Notes under the pieces: model-generated
What the model was told of the DNA's origin: nothing
What the model saw: the letters and a program-made list of their open reading frames with translations, nothing else
The model's database searches: none
Source of the DNA: JBBITI01 sp963735055
Lineage (GTDB): Bacteria; Chloroflexota; Dehalococcoidia; Dehalococcoidales; UBA2162
NCBI GenBank assembly: GCA_963735055.1
Contig: CAVTJN010000004.1
Location: 620,001 to 684,000, forward strand
Direction of reading: 5' to 3'
DNA length: 64,000 bases
Part shown: in pieces, positions 1 through 9,826 of the stretch
Layout: the number at the start of each line of letters is the position of its first letter
How positions within the stretch are numbered: the stretch's first letter is position 1
Made by a program: the position numbers and the translations under genes

Positions 1-2091
1 GCCGCGCCCAATCTCGTCGAGGACCAGTAGCGACCGCCGCGTCGCGTTGTTCAGTATGTTCGCCGTCTCAATCATCTCTACCATGAAAGTCGATTGGCCG
101 GCCGCCAGGTCCTCCCGGGCGCCGATTCTGGTGAAGATCCGGTCTACCAGGCCGATGCTGGCCTCGGCCGCCGGTACAAAACTGCCGATCTGGGCGAGAA
201 GCACAATCAGTGCCACCTGCTTCAGGTAGGTCGATTTTCCAGCCATGTTGGGACCGGTGAGTATAACGATCTGGGCGCCACGGCTATCCAGTTGCACATC
301 ATTAGGAACGAAGGTATTCCCCACCAGGCCCTGTTCCACCACCGGGTGACGGCCGTCTTTGATTTCAATCTGGTCGCCGCTGCTCAGCCCGGGGCGGATG
401 TAGTTGCGGCGCGTCGCCACCTCGGCCAGACCGGCAATAACATCGAGCCGGGCGAGTGCTCCGGCCAGCAACACGATACGCCCGTTGTCACTGGCGATCT
501 GGCGGCAAACCTGCCTGTAAAGCCCGGCTTCAAGTTCCTCGATCCTCTCCCGGGCGTTCAGAATCATCGATTCGTAATCCTTGAGCTCCGGGGTGATGAA
601 CCTTTCTCCGCCCACCAGGGTCTGCTTGCGGATGTAATCAGGCGGCGCCTGAGCCCGGTTGGCATTCGAGATTTCGATGTAGTATCCGAAGACCCGGTTG
701 TAACCCACTCGGAGCGACTTTATGCCCGTCCGGTCCTGTTCCTTCCGCTCAAGGTCGGCCAGGAACTGGGTCGCATCCTTCGAAGCCCGGCGAAGGCCGT
801 CAAGTTCTTCAGAATGTCCCTCCCTGATGACGTTACCGTCGCCCGGAGTTGCCGATGGTTCGTCGGCGATAGCGTGCTCGATGAGCGCCACGATTTCCGG
901 GAAAGCAACCATCCCTTCCCGAAGCCAGGCCGGGACCGTTTCCCCGCCGAGGAGCTTCGTCAAGGCGGGAATCATTTCAAGGCTCCGGCGCAGCGCCACC
1001 AGTTCCCTGGGCAGCGCCACCCCAGCGGCCACCCGGTTGGTCAGGCGTTCCAGATCGCCCATCCTGGCCAGCAGGGCAACGGTCTCGGCCCGAACCATGG
1101 TGTCCAGGTAACACCAGCCAACGGCGTCCTGCCGTTGCATCAGGTCGCGAAGATCAAGTAGTGGCTGGCTCAGCCATCGGCGCAGCAGCCGGCTACCCAT
1201 CGGCGTCCGCGTCAGGTCGATCGCCGCCAACAGCGAGCCTTCGGTGGCGGCCGTCCGCCCGTTACGCACAATCTCGAGGTTGTGCAAGGTCTGCTCGTCC
1301 AGCACCATGAACGACTCGGTGGAGTAGGTCGATAACGTGGCCACTTGTGCGAGCGCCGCCTTTTGAGTGCGCCCCACATACTGTACAATCGCGCCCGCTG
1401 CTCTGGTGGCCAGGGGAAGGGAAGCGCAGCCGAATCCTTCGAGCGACGCGGCCCTGAAGTGCTCGAGCAGCTCTTTGGTAGCGGTCTCGATATCGAATGC
1501 GAACGCCTCGCAGCGCGTGACGCCGACCTGTGCGGCCGGGCTCCACCCCTCCAGGTCCATCCCCTCCGGGCAGATGATCTCGGACGGACGAAGTCGGTTC
1601 GTCTCGAGTTGAGCCCTGGCGAGGGGTAGTTGGGTGGTGGCGAATTCCCCGGTGGTTATGTCGACATGTGCAATCCCGGCTTCGCCGTCTTCAAGGACCA
1701 GACTGACCAGATAGTTGTTCTGACGGCTGTCCAACAGGGCGGGCTCAACCACCGTACCGGGCGTCACCACCCGGGTGACCTCGCGGTCTACGATTCCCTT
1801 GGTGGCGCCGGGGGTGGTCATCTGCTCACAGATGGCCACCTTATGCCCGAGATTCACCAGCCGGGCAAGATAGCCGTCGAGGGCGCGGAATGGAATACCC
1901 GCCATCGGCACGCGATGCCCTTTGCCCATTTCCCGCGACGTAAGCACGATCTCAAGGTCCCGGGCCAGAATCCGGGCATCCTCGTCGAATGTCTCGTAGA
2001 AATCTCCAAGCCGGAAGAGGACCAGCGCCTGGGGATATTCGTGCTTGACCCTCAGGTACTGTCGCCGGATAGGCGTGACATCTTCCTTCAT
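1..2091 (-). CDS. mutS: DNA mismatch repair protein MutS (3' end cut by window edge)
   Basis: MutS recognises mismatched DNA and couples recognition to ATP-driven recruitment of repair factors. The frame starts at ATG 2091 and stays open for about 697 codons until it leaves the window at base 1, so the C-terminus is missing. Seen in sequence: the N-terminal mismatch-binding loop GDFYE at about residues 29-33, the clamp and lever region in the middle, then the ABC-type ATPase with Walker A GPNMAGKST from about residue 613 and Walker B LLVLDEIGRG at the very edge. Length and motif order match the family. The gene is divergent from the nitroreductase gene, with 165 bp between their start codons. 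No internal frameshift was found. Confidence 0.95.
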   Translation of the reverse strand, partial: MKEDVTPIRRQYLRVKHEYPQALVLFRLGDFYETFDEDARILARDLEIVLTSREMGKGHRVPMAGIPFRALDGYLARLVNLGHKVAICEQMTTPGATKGIVDREVTRVVTPGTVVEPALLDSRQNNYLVSLVLEDGEAGIAHVDITTGEFATTQLPLARAQLETNRLRPSEIICPEGMDLEGWSPAAQVGVTRCEAFAFDIETATKELLEHFRAASLEGFGCASLPLATRAAGAIVQYVGRTQKAALAQVATLSTYSTESFMVLDEQTLHNLEIVRNGRTAATEGSLLAAIDLTRTPMGSRLLRRWLSQPLLDLRDLMQRQDAVGWCYLDTMVRAETVALLARMGDLERLTNRVAAGVALPRELVALRRSLEMIPALTKLLGGETVPAWLREGMVAFPEIVALIEHAIADEPSATPGDGNVIREGHSEELDGLRRASKDATQFLADLERKEQDRTGIKSLRVGYNRVFGYYIEISNANRAQAPPDYIRKQTLVGGERFITPELKDYESMILNARERIEELEAGLYRQVCRQIASDNGRIVLLAGALARLDVIAGLAEVATRRNYIRPGLSSGDQIEIKDGRHPVVEQGLVGNTFVPNDVQLDSRGAQIVILTGPNMAGKSTYLKQVALIVLLAQIGSFVPAAEASIGLVDRIFTRIGAREDLAAGQSTFMVEMIETANILNNATRRSLLVLDEIGRG

Positions 2092-2201
2092 GCGCCCATT
2101 CTACTAGACCTGCCACGGTCAAGGAAAGCGGCCGCGTGATGATAACCGACTGAGATCGCTTCGTCGCTGTGCACCTCGCATCAACAACGGGGACCGTCGG
2201 G

Positions 2202-2231
2202 TTGTGCAGGGCAGGGAGTGGTTGCTACAAT
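2202..2231 (+). promoter_or_regulatory. Promoter of the nitroreductase gene
   Basis: A -35 box TTGTGC (2202-2207), an 18-base spacer and a -10 box TACAAT (2226-2231) preceded by TGC, giving the extended -10 TGCTACAAT. It lies 25 bases before the start codon, and an SD sequence ACAGGAGGG follows at 2241-2249. Confidence 0.6.
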
Positions 2232-2256
2232 ACCGGCACAACAGGAGGGATACGAA

Positions 2257-2908
2257 ATGGAACTGTCGGATCTGGAGAACCTTATCAAGACCCGGCGCTC
2301 AGTTCGACGCTGGCAATACCGACCGGTGGCGGCGGAACTGCTGACCCGGGCCGTCGAACTGGCAACCTGGGCGCCAAGCGGCGGCAACCAGCAGAACTGG
2401 CGCTTCTACATCATCGTGAGTCCGGCCAGGATCAAGGCGATTGCCGACGCCGTTCAGGCCTCGGCGGACCTTACTGCCTCCTGGCCGGAATCCAAAACCG
2501 CTCCCGTCATGCCCGGACCGGCGCGGCAAGGCCGGCTTTTTTGAAACGGCGCCGGCCGCCATCGCCGTGGCCGCGGCGCGCTACCAGTCCGCCGTCGACC
2601 TGGCCATGGAGGCACGGGAGGAAACCGACCCACGCGCCGCCCAGATGCGGCAGTGGCGAAACATCGCCGACAGCCGCATCCAGTCGGTGGCTTCGGCGAT
2701 CGCCCATCTGCTCTTGATTCTGCACCAGATGGGGCTGGGCGCCGTCTGGATGACTGGTCCCATACAGGCGAAGGAGGAGATTGAGAAGATCCTCAAAGTC
2801 CCGGCCGGACTGGACCTGGTCGCCTTCATCCCCGTGGGATACCCCGACGAGAAACCGGAAACTCGCGGCCGAAAGCCGGTGGGCGAGGTGAGCGAGATTG
2901 TGCGGTGA
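2257..2908 (+). pseudogene. Nitroreductase family flavoprotein, frameshifted
   Basis: An FMN-dependent nitroreductase-fold oxidoreductase; the substrate cannot be told from sequence. ATG 2257 follows a good SD (ACAGGAGGG, 2241-2249). The first frame gives the FMN-binding opening KTRRSVRRW and the family motif APSGGNQQNWRF. It then breaks near 2524 and continues in the next frame with GKAGFFETAPAAIAVAA and a normal C-terminus to TGA 2906-2908. Removing one base, C at about 2524, restores one protein of about 216 residues with nothing missing, a normal family length. Both halves keep conserved sequence and lack other stops, so this is more likely a sequence error or a very recent mutation than an old pseudogene. 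It is followed by the leuS promoter. Confidence 0.75.
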
Positions 2909-3088
2909 CAACGCGACAACGCCAACCTGGACACGAGAGTGGCCATTACCAGCGCCCGCACCCTATCGTTGAGAACCCTTCTTCCGTATCAGTGGCAAGA
3001 GACCCCAAGTTGAAGCTCTGGACCATAGACTGATTGGCCGCGGGTCTGATAACCTCGATCGATTTCATCTTACGGTGACGTGATTCGT

Positions 3089-3117
3089 TTGCGCCCGGAA
3101 TTCATAGTTGTTAGAAT
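3089..3117 (+). promoter_or_regulatory. Promoter of leuS
   Basis: TTGCGC (3089-3094), a 17-base spacer and TAGAAT (3112-3117), with a TG dinucleotide one base before the -10. The predicted transcript start is near 3124, leaving a leader of about 57 bases. I saw no T-box-like stem or specifier region in that short leader. Confidence 0.6.
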
Positions 3118-3180
3118 TGCGTTATCTCGCCCGGAGACCGCGGCGGCGGGTCGTTATGAGCATCCAGGGGTATTTGTGAT

Positions 3181-5623
3181 ATGGCTGACATCTACAATCC
3201 GGCTGACATCGAGAAAAAATGGCAGGCCAGGTGGGCTGGCGACGGTCTCTACAAAGTCAAGGATGACGCTCAGAAGCCCAAGTGGTACGCCCTTACCATG
3301 TTCCCCTACACCTCCGGTGACCTCCACATTGGCCATTGGTACGCGATGGCTCCCTCTGACGTTCATGCCGCGCTTCAAGCGGATGCAGGGCTACAACGTG
3401 CTCCACCCCATGGGCTTCGACGCCTTCGGGCTGCCCGCCGAGAACGCCGCCATCAAGCGCGGTATTCACCCCCGTACCTGGACCATGCAGAACATCGAGA
3501 ACATGCGCCGGCAGCTCAAGACCATGGGCGCAATCTATGATTGGAGCCGTGAGGTCATCACCTGCTCTGACGACTACTGCAAATGGACGCAGTGGTTCTT
3601 TGTCAAGCTGTTCAAGCATGATCTTGCCTACCGGGGCAAGGCGCCGGTCAACTGGTGCCCGACCTGCAAAGTGGTCCTCGCCAACGAGCAAGTCGTCGGC
3701 GGTTTGTGCTGGCGTTGTGACACCGAGGTGGTCCGCCGTGACCTGGAGCAATGGCTTTTCCGCATCACGAAATACGCCGACGAACTGATGCAGCACGAGG
3801 GCATTGACTGGCCCGAGCGCATCAAGACGATGCAGCGCAACTGGATTGGCAGGAGCTATGGGACTGAAATCTCCTTCGGTCTTGACTACCCGGGCATCGC
3901 CGAACAGGAGATCCGGATCTTCACGACCCGTCCGGACACGGTTTACGGTGTGACCTTCTTCGTACTGGCCCCTGAGCACCCCCTGGTGGCCCGACTGACC
4001 ACCCCTGACCGGCAGGCCGAGGTCCACGCTTATGTCGAGCGGTCGAGACGACTGACGGAGATCGAGCGGCTGTCGACAGACAAGGAAAAGGACGGCGTCT
4101 TCACCGGCGCCTACGTCATCAACCGGCTTAACGGCGAAAAAGTCCCGGTCTGGATCGCCGACTACGTTCTGGCGAGCTACGGAACGGGGGCGGTAATGGC
4201 CGTTCCCGCCCACGATGAGCGCGATTTCGCATTCGCCCGGAAGTACGGCATCCCGGTCCGGGTAGTCATCGCCCCGCCAGAATGGACCGGGGGTGAACTG
4301 ACCCAGGCGTACGTCGAGCCAGGCCCAATGGTAAACTCGGGGAGCTTTGACGGGACCCCGGCCGAAGAAGGGCGGAAGGCGATCACCCGGTTTCTGGAGG
4401 ACAAGGGGTGGGGCAAAGGTACGGTCAGCTACCGCATCCGCGACTGGGTCATATCACGCCAGCGCTATTGGGGTGCCCCGATACCCATGGTCCACTGCCC
4501 CGTTTGCGGAGTGGTAGCGGTGCCCGAGGAAGATCTACCGGTGCTGTTACCCGCAGAAGCGGATTTCAGCCATGCCGGAGAATCGCCACTGAAATACAAC
4601 GAGAGTTGGGTGAACACGACCTGCCCGAAATGCGGCGGCCCGGCCGAGCGCGAGACCGATACCATCGATGGCTTCATGGACAACTCATGGTATTACTTCC
4701 GCTACTGCAGTCCGGACTACCATGACGGGCCCTTCGATCCGGCGTCAATCAAGTACTGGATGCCGGTTGACATGTATACCGGCGGCGCCGAGCATGCCGT
4801 TGGCCACCTGATGTACTCGCGATTCTTCACCAAGGCCACCCGGGACATGGGACTGATTGATTTCGGCGAGCCTTTCAAGAGGCTCTTCAACCAGGGCGTA
4901 ATCCTGTCCGAAGGCCAGAAGATGAGTAAGTCCCGGGGCAAACAGATCAATCCGGACGAGATCATCAGCGATCTGGGGACCGACGCGGTACGCGCTTATA
5001 TGATGTTCATCGGACCTTGGGAACAGGGTGGGGAGTGGTCGGACACGGGCATCAGCGGCATCAGCCGCTGGCTCCACCGGGTCTGGAACCTTACGCTCGA
5101 AGAGTACAAGCCCGGCAGCACGGACCCGGATGCCGAGAAGGCGTTGCGGCGACTGACCCATCAGACCATTCAACGGACCACGTCCGACATGGACCGAATG
5201 CGGTTCAACACCATGCTGGCAGCATTGATGGAGTTCAGCAACGCCTTGTCCGAAGTAAGACAAAAGGGCGCCGTCACCATGGCGACGTGGGACGAAGCGG
5301 TGTCAACCCTGATACTGCTGCTGGCGCCGACGGCGCCTCACTTCGCCGAAGAGGTGTGGTCGCGGATGGGACGGCCCTACAGCGTCCATAGCCAGGCTTG
5401 GCCCACGTGGGACGAGGCGCTGGCGAAGGAAGAGGAAATCACGTTGGTGGTACAGGTCAACGGCAAAGTGCGCGACCGGATCGTGGCGCCGGCCTCGATC
5501 ACCGAAACCGAGGCCAGGGAAAGGGCACTTTCGAGTGGCAAGATTACGGTCCACCTCGCCGGCAAGAACGTGGCTGCGGTGGTCTACGTGCCCGGCCGGC
5601 TCGTGAATATCGTAGTTAAGTAG
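3181..5623 (+). CDS. leuS: Leucyl-tRNA synthetase, with one apparent +1 frameshift
   Basis: A class I aminoacyl-tRNA synthetase charging tRNA-Leu in the cytoplasm. The true start is ATG 3181 (MADIYNPADIEKKW); the downstream frame also reads far upstream, but without family sequence. The frame from 3181 carries the first 63 residues, including the HIGH signature HIGHW at 49-53. It breaks at about 3370, where removing one G turns GCCGCGC into GCCCGC and restores the expected HARFKRMQGYNVLHPMGFDAFG. The rest is intact: a zinc-knuckle CPTC/CWRC pair at about 159-180, the CP1 editing domain, KMSKS at about 580-584 and an anticodon-binding C-terminus. The corrected length is 813 residues, normal for bacterial LeuRS. 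The gene is essential, so the break is probably a sequence error. Confidence 0.93.
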
Positions 5624-5718
5624 CCCGCCAGTCCGGATCTGCAGGTATGCGGCTTGCGTGACTGCCGGGTAATTCCGTCGAAGGAATCCAATAACGTTTC
5701 GCGCCGGGAGACTACGAG

Positions 5719-6528
5719 ATGAGAATCGCTATTATCGGCGGCGGGAATATGGGGGAGGCCATCGTCACCGCTTTGCTCAGTAAGCGGGTGACCACCCCCG
5801 GCAATCTCACCGTGAGCGATGCCAGCGAGGGCCGGCGCCAGCATCTGTTTGAGATGCACGGCGTTAGCGTGACCGGCGACAACGGTGAGGCCACCCGCGG
5901 GGCGGACGTGGTCGTTCTGGCGGTCAAGCCGCAGAACCTGCCCGCGGTGATCGCAGACCTCGCCGGGCAGATCGCGTCGGGGCAGCTTGTCCTGTCGATC
6001 GTCGCCGGGGCCAGGATTGCCACACTGAGCGACGGCTTGCGCCACAAACGCATCGTCCGCTCCATGCCCAACACGCCTGCCCAGATCGGAGAAGGCATGA
6101 CGGTGTGGACGGCCACGCCGGAGGTGACCGGGCGGCAGCGGAAATGGGCCCGTTCGATTCTGGCCGTGATGGGCAAAGAGATCCCGGTCGATGACGAAAG
6201 GACGGTCGACGTGGCGACCGCGGTTAGCGGTAGCGGTCCAGCCTACTTCTTCCTGTTTCTCGAGGTGCTGGTCGATGCCGCCGTCAGCCTGGGTCTCCCC
6301 AGGGACATGGCAAAGGTGATGGTACTTCAGACCATGCGGGGATCGGGTCAGCTAATTGAGAAATCGGGCACCGACCCCGCTGAACTCCGTCGCATGGTAA
6401 CCTCGCCCGGAGGCACCACCGCCGAGGCGGTGCGGGTCTTTGAGGAAGGCCATCTCAGCGATCTTGTAGCCAAAGCCGTTGCGGCCGCCTACCGGAAGGC
6501 CAGACAACTGGGCGGCGAGGCGGTCTAG
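5719..6528 (+). CDS. proC: Pyrroline-5-carboxylate reductase
   Basis: Catalyses the last step of proline synthesis, NAD(P)H-dependent reduction of 1-pyrroline-5-carboxylate to proline, in the cytoplasm. The 269-residue protein has the N-terminal Rossmann motif IIGGGNMGEAI at 5-15, the central VKPQN segment typical of ProC, and the C-terminal dimerisation domain with SGSGPAYFFLF and TSPGGTTAEA. It starts at ATG 5719 after a weak purine-rich stretch (gccgggag). It lies 95 bases downstream of leuS on the same strand and may share its transcript. It ends 51 bases before the stop of the convergent SDR gene. Confidence 0.95.
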   Translation: MRIAIIGGGNMGEAIVTALLSKRVTTPGNLTVSDASEGRRQHLFEMHGVSVTGDNGEATRGADVVVLAVKPQNLPAVIADLAGQIASGQLVLSIVAGARIATLSDGLRHKRIVRSMPNTPAQIGEGMTVWTATPEVTGRQRKWARSILAVMGKEIPVDDERTVDVATAVSGSGPAYFFLFLEVLVDAAVSLGLPRDMAKVMVLQTMRGSGQLIEKSGTDPAELRRMVTSPGGTTAEAVRVFEEGHLSDLVAKAVAAAYRKARQLGGEAV

Positions 6529-6579
6529 CCACACTCCCGCCGTCGTTCCCGAAGCACTGGAACGGACCGCGGGCTTAGT

Positions 6580-7488
6580 CTACTGTCCGGCAGGGGCGGG
6601 ATTCTTGTAGCCCTCCAACAGCACCTTGGGGACTTGCTCCGTCAGTTCATCCACCGACCATGTCCCGTTGGCTTTGGAGAGCGTCTTCTTCTTGACCGGT
6701 TCCGAGTACAGGGCGATGTTTCCCCCGGTGACGTCGAACACCTGCCCGTTGATGTCGGCCGCGGCATCCGTGCAGAGATAGACCAGGAACGGAGCGACTG
6801 TCTCTGGACTGGGAAGATTGGTCAGCTCGTCATACCGTTCCTTCGTCATGAGACCAGCTTCGAACCGTTTCTTGAAACCGGCCTGGATGTCCTCGCTGGC
6901 GCTGAACCTGGTCGAGGCGGTGGGAGCGTAGGCGTTGCAGGTGACCCCGTAGCGCCCCATCTCGCGGGCTACCGACCGCGTCAAGCCAACGACCCCGGCC
7001 TTGGCCGCGCCGTAGTTGCAGTGTCCGACCGTTCCCAGCCAAGCCGTGGAAGTGGTATTAATAATGCGGCCCCACTTCTGTTCCCGCATCAGTGCGCTGG
7101 CATGGCGGCAGGTGTTGAATGTTCCTTTCAGATACGAGTCGATTGAAAGGTCCCATTCTTCCTCGGTCATGTTCCAGATCATGTGGGGGGCATCCGACCC
7201 GGCGTTGTTGATCAGAATGTCGAGCCGGCCAAAGCGGTCGACCGCGGTCTGAACAAGCTTGCCGGCCGTCTGGAATTCAGCGACGCTGCCGAAGAAGGCG
7301 ACCGCCTGACCGCGCGCGTCCATGATCTCGTAGGCCGTGCTTTCGGCGTCTCCTCCCTTCGTCCCGGGTTTTCGACTGTTGGTGACGACCATCGCCCCTT
7401 CCCTGGCTAGCTCCAGCGCGATGGCTTTGCCGATGCCCTGTCCCGAACCGGTGACGATGGCTACTCTGCCCGCGAGTCTGAGGGTCAT
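6580..7488 (-). CDS. Short-chain dehydrogenase, HSD17B4-like (3-hydroxyacyl-CoA dehydrogenase type)
   Basis: An NAD(P)-dependent SDR, likely oxidising a (3R)-hydroxyacyl-CoA or related alcohol. The 302 residues show the nucleotide-binding motif TGSGQGIG at 13-20, NNAG at 94-97, the active-site Ser near 146 and YGAAK with Tyr159 and Lys163. Beyond the SDR core is a C-terminal extension (about 255-302) with the 'ALYSEPV...TWSVDELTEQ' pattern seen after the SDR domain in peroxisomal multifunctional enzyme type 2. It is the last gene of a minus-strand operon with a sister SDR 91 bases upstream and a MaoC pair before that. The two SDRs are clearly paralogous. Exact substrate unknown. Confidence 0.85.
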   Translation of the reverse strand: MTLRLAGRVAIVTGSGQGIGKAIALELAREGAMVVTNSRKPGTKGGDAESTAYEIMDARGQAVAFFGSVAEFQTAGKLVQTAVDRFGRLDILINNAGSDAPHMIWNMTEEEWDLSIDSYLKGTFNTCRHASALMREQKWGRIINTTSTAWLGTVGHCNYGAAKAGVVGLTRSVAREMGRYGVTCNAYAPTASTRFSASEDIQAGFKKRFEAGLMTKERYDELTNLPSPETVAPFLVYLCTDAAADINGQVFDVTGGNIALYSEPVKKKTLSKANGTWSVDELTEQVPKVLLEGYKNPAPAGQ

Positions 7489-7579
7489 GTTACGCCTCCA
7501 TATCTCAGTCTAAGCACGCGATCTCGACTTGGACCGTGGCCCGGTTCGCGTCGTTTATCAGGGCACGATGGCTTCTTCC

Positions 7580-8497
7580 CTAGAGCGTAGCCCCCTTAGG
7601 GCGGCGCTCGGTCGGATTCACGAGGTGTGAGGTAATCCCCGGCAATTCTCTAAAAACGTCATCGATTGTCCACGAACCGGTCTTGGTAACGGTCTTCTCT
7701 TCCACCGGCTCGGCATAGAGGGCGATCTTGCCCGTCTGGACCTGGAAGACGCGTCCGTTGACATTAGCTGCTTCGTCCGAGGCCAGCCAGACAACAATCG
7801 GACCGATGTCTTCCGGCTTCAGTTGCTCCAGGTGCTGGATTGCCTGTTCCATGCCGGACTTCGTCCACGCCGCCTTCAGTTCGTCGCTCAGGGTAAGTCT
7901 GGTCCCGGCGTTGGGCCGGATGGCGTTGCAGGTAACCCCGAGCCGCCCCATGTCCCTGGCCACCACCCTGGTCAGACCGACGATCCCTTCCTTGGCGGCG
8001 GCGTAGTTTGCCTGGCCCAGAGTCATGCCCAGGCCGGCCACCGACGAAGTGTTGATGATGCGCCCGTACCGCTGCCGGCGGAAAACGTTGCAGGCATGAC
8101 GAATTAGATAGAAGTGGCCATAGAGGTGGACTTTGATGACCAGGTCCCACTCTTCCTCGGTCATGTTGAAGACCATCCGGTCGCGCAATATTCCGGCGTT
8201 GTTGACCAATATGTCCAGCCGCCCGAAGGTGTCAACCGCCGTTTTCACAATGTTCTCCGCCCCCGACCAGGTGGTTACCGAATCATAGTTCGCCGCTGCC
8301 TCACCACCCATCTTCCTGATTTCATCGACAACCTGGTCAGCGGGTGATTGCGACGTGCCCGAGCCGTCGGTCGATCCACCCAGATCGTTGATTATTACCC
8401 GGGCGCCCTCGGAGGCAAGCGCCAGGGCTTCGCACCGGCCAATGCCGCGCCCGGAGCCCGTCACCACCGCCACTCTCCCTTTAAGCCTGTTAGCCAT
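7580..8497 (-). CDS. Short-chain dehydrogenase, HSD17B4-like
   Basis: A 305-residue SDR paralogous to its downstream neighbour. It has TGSGRGIG at 13-20, NNAGILRDRMVFNMTEEEW (a signature shared with HSD17B4-type 3-hydroxyacyl-CoA dehydrogenases), an SSVAG active-site Ser and YAAAK with Tyr165 and Lys169. The C-terminal extension has 'ALYAEPVEEKTV'. The start at ATG 8497 is chosen over an upstream in-frame ATG because AGGAGAG lies 5 bases before it and it overlaps the MaoC stop by 8 bases (ATGGCTAA), a translational-coupling arrangement. The coupling to an R-specific hydratase supports a role in D-type beta-oxidation. Chain length and substrate class are not determined. Confidence 0.87.
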   Translation of the reverse strand: MANRLKGRVAVVTGSGRGIGRCEALALASEGARVIINDLGGSTDGSGTSQSPADQVVDEIRKMGGEAAANYDSVTTWSGAENIVKTAVDTFGRLDILVNNAGILRDRMVFNMTEEEWDLVIKVHLYGHFYLIRHACNVFRRQRYGRIINTSSVAGLGMTLGQANYAAAKEGIVGLTRVVARDMGRLGVTCNAIRPNAGTRLTLSDELKAAWTKSGMEQAIQHLEQLKPEDIGPIVVWLASDEAANVNGRVFQVQTGKIALYAEPVEEKTVTKTGSWTIDDVFRELPGITSHLVNPTERRPKGATL

Positions 8498-9020
8498 GAT
8501 CCTCTCTCCTGTTTGTATCGTTAACGTGACGTCCCGCATCCGGCGGTTCTGAACCTGCCGAACCATGCGCCGGCAGTATGACAGTCGCCTTGCCGGAGGT
8601 CGATATTTCGCCCTTTCCGTTCTCGACCCGAATGTCGCAGTCGATGCAGTGCTGACCGTCCTGGACATATTTCTTGGTGATCTTTCCCCTGCACGTCCAG
8701 GTCTCGCCGTCCTCCGGCTCGCTGGTGGTCTTCATGGCCCGAGGATAGTCAACGGCCCGGTAGCGGCACGAGAACTTGCGCAACTCGCCGCCATCACCCA
8801 TCCAGGCGGTGACAAGCTGAATCAGCCACTGGCGTTTCAGAGCGCCGTGAATGATCGGGGTTCCGGTCCCGGCGCTGCCCAGCGATTTCGTGAATACGGC
8901 ATCGTAGTGGAGCGGGTTCAAGTCCCCTGACGCACCCGCCCACTTCACCAGCGTCTGAGTCGTGGCGACTTTGGTCAGCGGCGCCAATTCGTCACCCGGG
9001 TTAACCATGTCCCAGTACAT
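8490..9020 (-). CDS. MaoC-like (R)-specific enoyl-CoA hydratase, catalytic subunit
   Basis: A hot-dog-fold hydratase, 176 residues. It contains the hydratase 2 motif ASGDLNPLHYDAVFTKS at about 30-46, with the catalytic Asp and His in place. It would hydrate trans-2-enoyl-CoA to a (3R)-hydroxyacyl-CoA. Its stop overlaps the following SDR start by 8 bases. The gene for a second, His-less MaoC protein lies 37 bases upstream, so the pair probably forms a heteromeric hydratase as known for HadAB and ChsH1/ChsH2. The C-terminal 25 residues are polar and lack family similarity. Confidence 0.85.
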   Translation of the reverse strand: MYWDMVNPGDELAPLTKVATTQTLVKWAGASGDLNPLHYDAVFTKSLGSAGTGTPIIHGALKRQWLIQLVTAWMGDGGELRKFSCRYRAVDYPRAMKTTSEPEDGETWTCRGKITKKYVQDGQHCIDCDIRVENGKGEISTSGKATVILPAHGSAGSEPPDAGRHVNDTNRREDHG

Positions 9021-9057
9021 CTGTGTTGCCGTCGAAAGTCTCCTCGGAGTCGGTGGA

Positions 9058-9555
9058 CTACTGGTGGACCGTAGTCGATTTTGCCCGGGCCACCGGCTTA
9101 CCGTCCTGATTCGTATAGGTGGTCTCGGTAACCAGGAAGGCTACCCTGGCGTCCTTGGCCCCGCGCTCCATAATATCCTTGACCACGCACACCAGGCTTA
9201 TTGTATCCCCGGCCTTGACCGGTCCATAGAATTCATAGTCAATGCCGGTGTCCAGTATCCGGCCATATCCCGCCCGGACCAGGGCATCCATTAGAGCAGG
9301 CGGACCGAGCGCCTCAGAAGGACGTTCCTTTGGCCCCCACTTCGTCGAACGGCCCGAGAACCACAGGGAAGACACGAACCCCGGCGGGGCGATGATCGCC
9401 CCGAACCTTGACTCCCGGGCATACTCCTCGTCCCAGTACAACGGGTTCAAGTCACCGACCGCGTCGGCGAATCTCCTGATCGGTTCCTTTTCGACTTCGA
9501 ACACGCTGGTGTCGACGGGCTGACCGATGAAAGCGCTAAGCTCTTCGGACGGCAA
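9058..9555 (-). CDS. MaoC/FAS1-type dehydratase N-terminal-like protein, non-catalytic partner
   Basis: About 165 residues of hot-dog fold resembling the N-terminal half of FAS1-type dehydratases. The motif region reads DAVGDLNPLYWDEEYA: the Asp is kept but the catalytic His of hydratase 2 is replaced by Tyr. This fits a structural or substrate-binding subunit working with the downstream MaoC protein. Two starts are possible. GTG 9561 overlaps the SD itself, while TTG 9555 sits 5 bases after AGGAG and is preferred. It is the first gene of the operon running to 6580, behind a strong promoter. Confidence 0.78.
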   Translation of the reverse strand: MPSEELSAFIGQPVDTSVFEVEKEPIRRFADAVGDLNPLYWDEEYARESRFGAIIAPPGFVSSLWFSGRSTKWGPKERPSEALGPPALMDALVRAGYGRILDTGIDYEFYGPVKAGDTISLVCVVKDIMERGAKDARVAFLVTETTYTNQDGKPVARAKSTTVHQ

Positions 9556-9594
9556 TCTCACTCCTGACCGGGGGCATTTTCAGAGGTGTCTTGC

Positions 9595-9624
9595 ATTCTA
9601 TGATTTTGCCTGACGAGGTGTCAA
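9595..9624 (-). promoter_or_regulatory. Promoter of the MaoC-SDR operon
   Basis: On the minus strand: TTGACA (9624-9619), an 18-base spacer and TAGAAT (9600-9595). This is close to the housekeeping consensus. The predicted start near 9588 gives a leader of about 30 bases. The opposite promoter for the 3-hydroxyacyl-CoA dehydrogenase gene lies about 120 bases away in the same divergent intergenic region. Confidence 0.7.
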
Positions 9625-9746
9625 GCTCATTAACCGGCCGCTCCGCCGGGCGGTCAACTCCGGCAGGGGACACGCGGGCACGAGGGGCCGTAACGGCCGC
9701 TCAGGTGGGCGGGCGCATCACTAGTGATTTGAACGATTACATTGTG

Positions 9747-9775
9747 TTGACGCTGGGAGGGCCCTTTGCTAAAAT
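9747..9775 (+). promoter_or_regulatory. Promoter of the 3-hydroxyacyl-CoA dehydrogenase gene
   Basis: TTGACG (9747-9752), 17-base spacer, TAAAAT (9770-9775) preceded by TGC. The SD GAAAGGAGGA follows at 9816-9825 just before ATG 9827. Confidence 0.7.
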
Positions 9776-9826
9776 GCACGGCGGAAGCGAGCGTAGGAAA
9801 GATTTGCAGCATCGGAAAGGAGGACT

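Noticed and set aside
94..1161. Long plus-strand ORF of 355 codons
   Set aside because: It is the shadow of mutS on the other strand; the translation has no family features, while the minus strand gives clear MutS motifs.
3080..3180. Upstream in-frame extension of leuS
   Set aside because: The sequence has no LeuRS similarity; the true N-terminus is in another frame from 3181, and the promoter -10 lies at 3112.
3117..3180. T-box or other leader control of leuS
   Set aside because: The leader is under 60 bases and lacks the conserved T-box stems.
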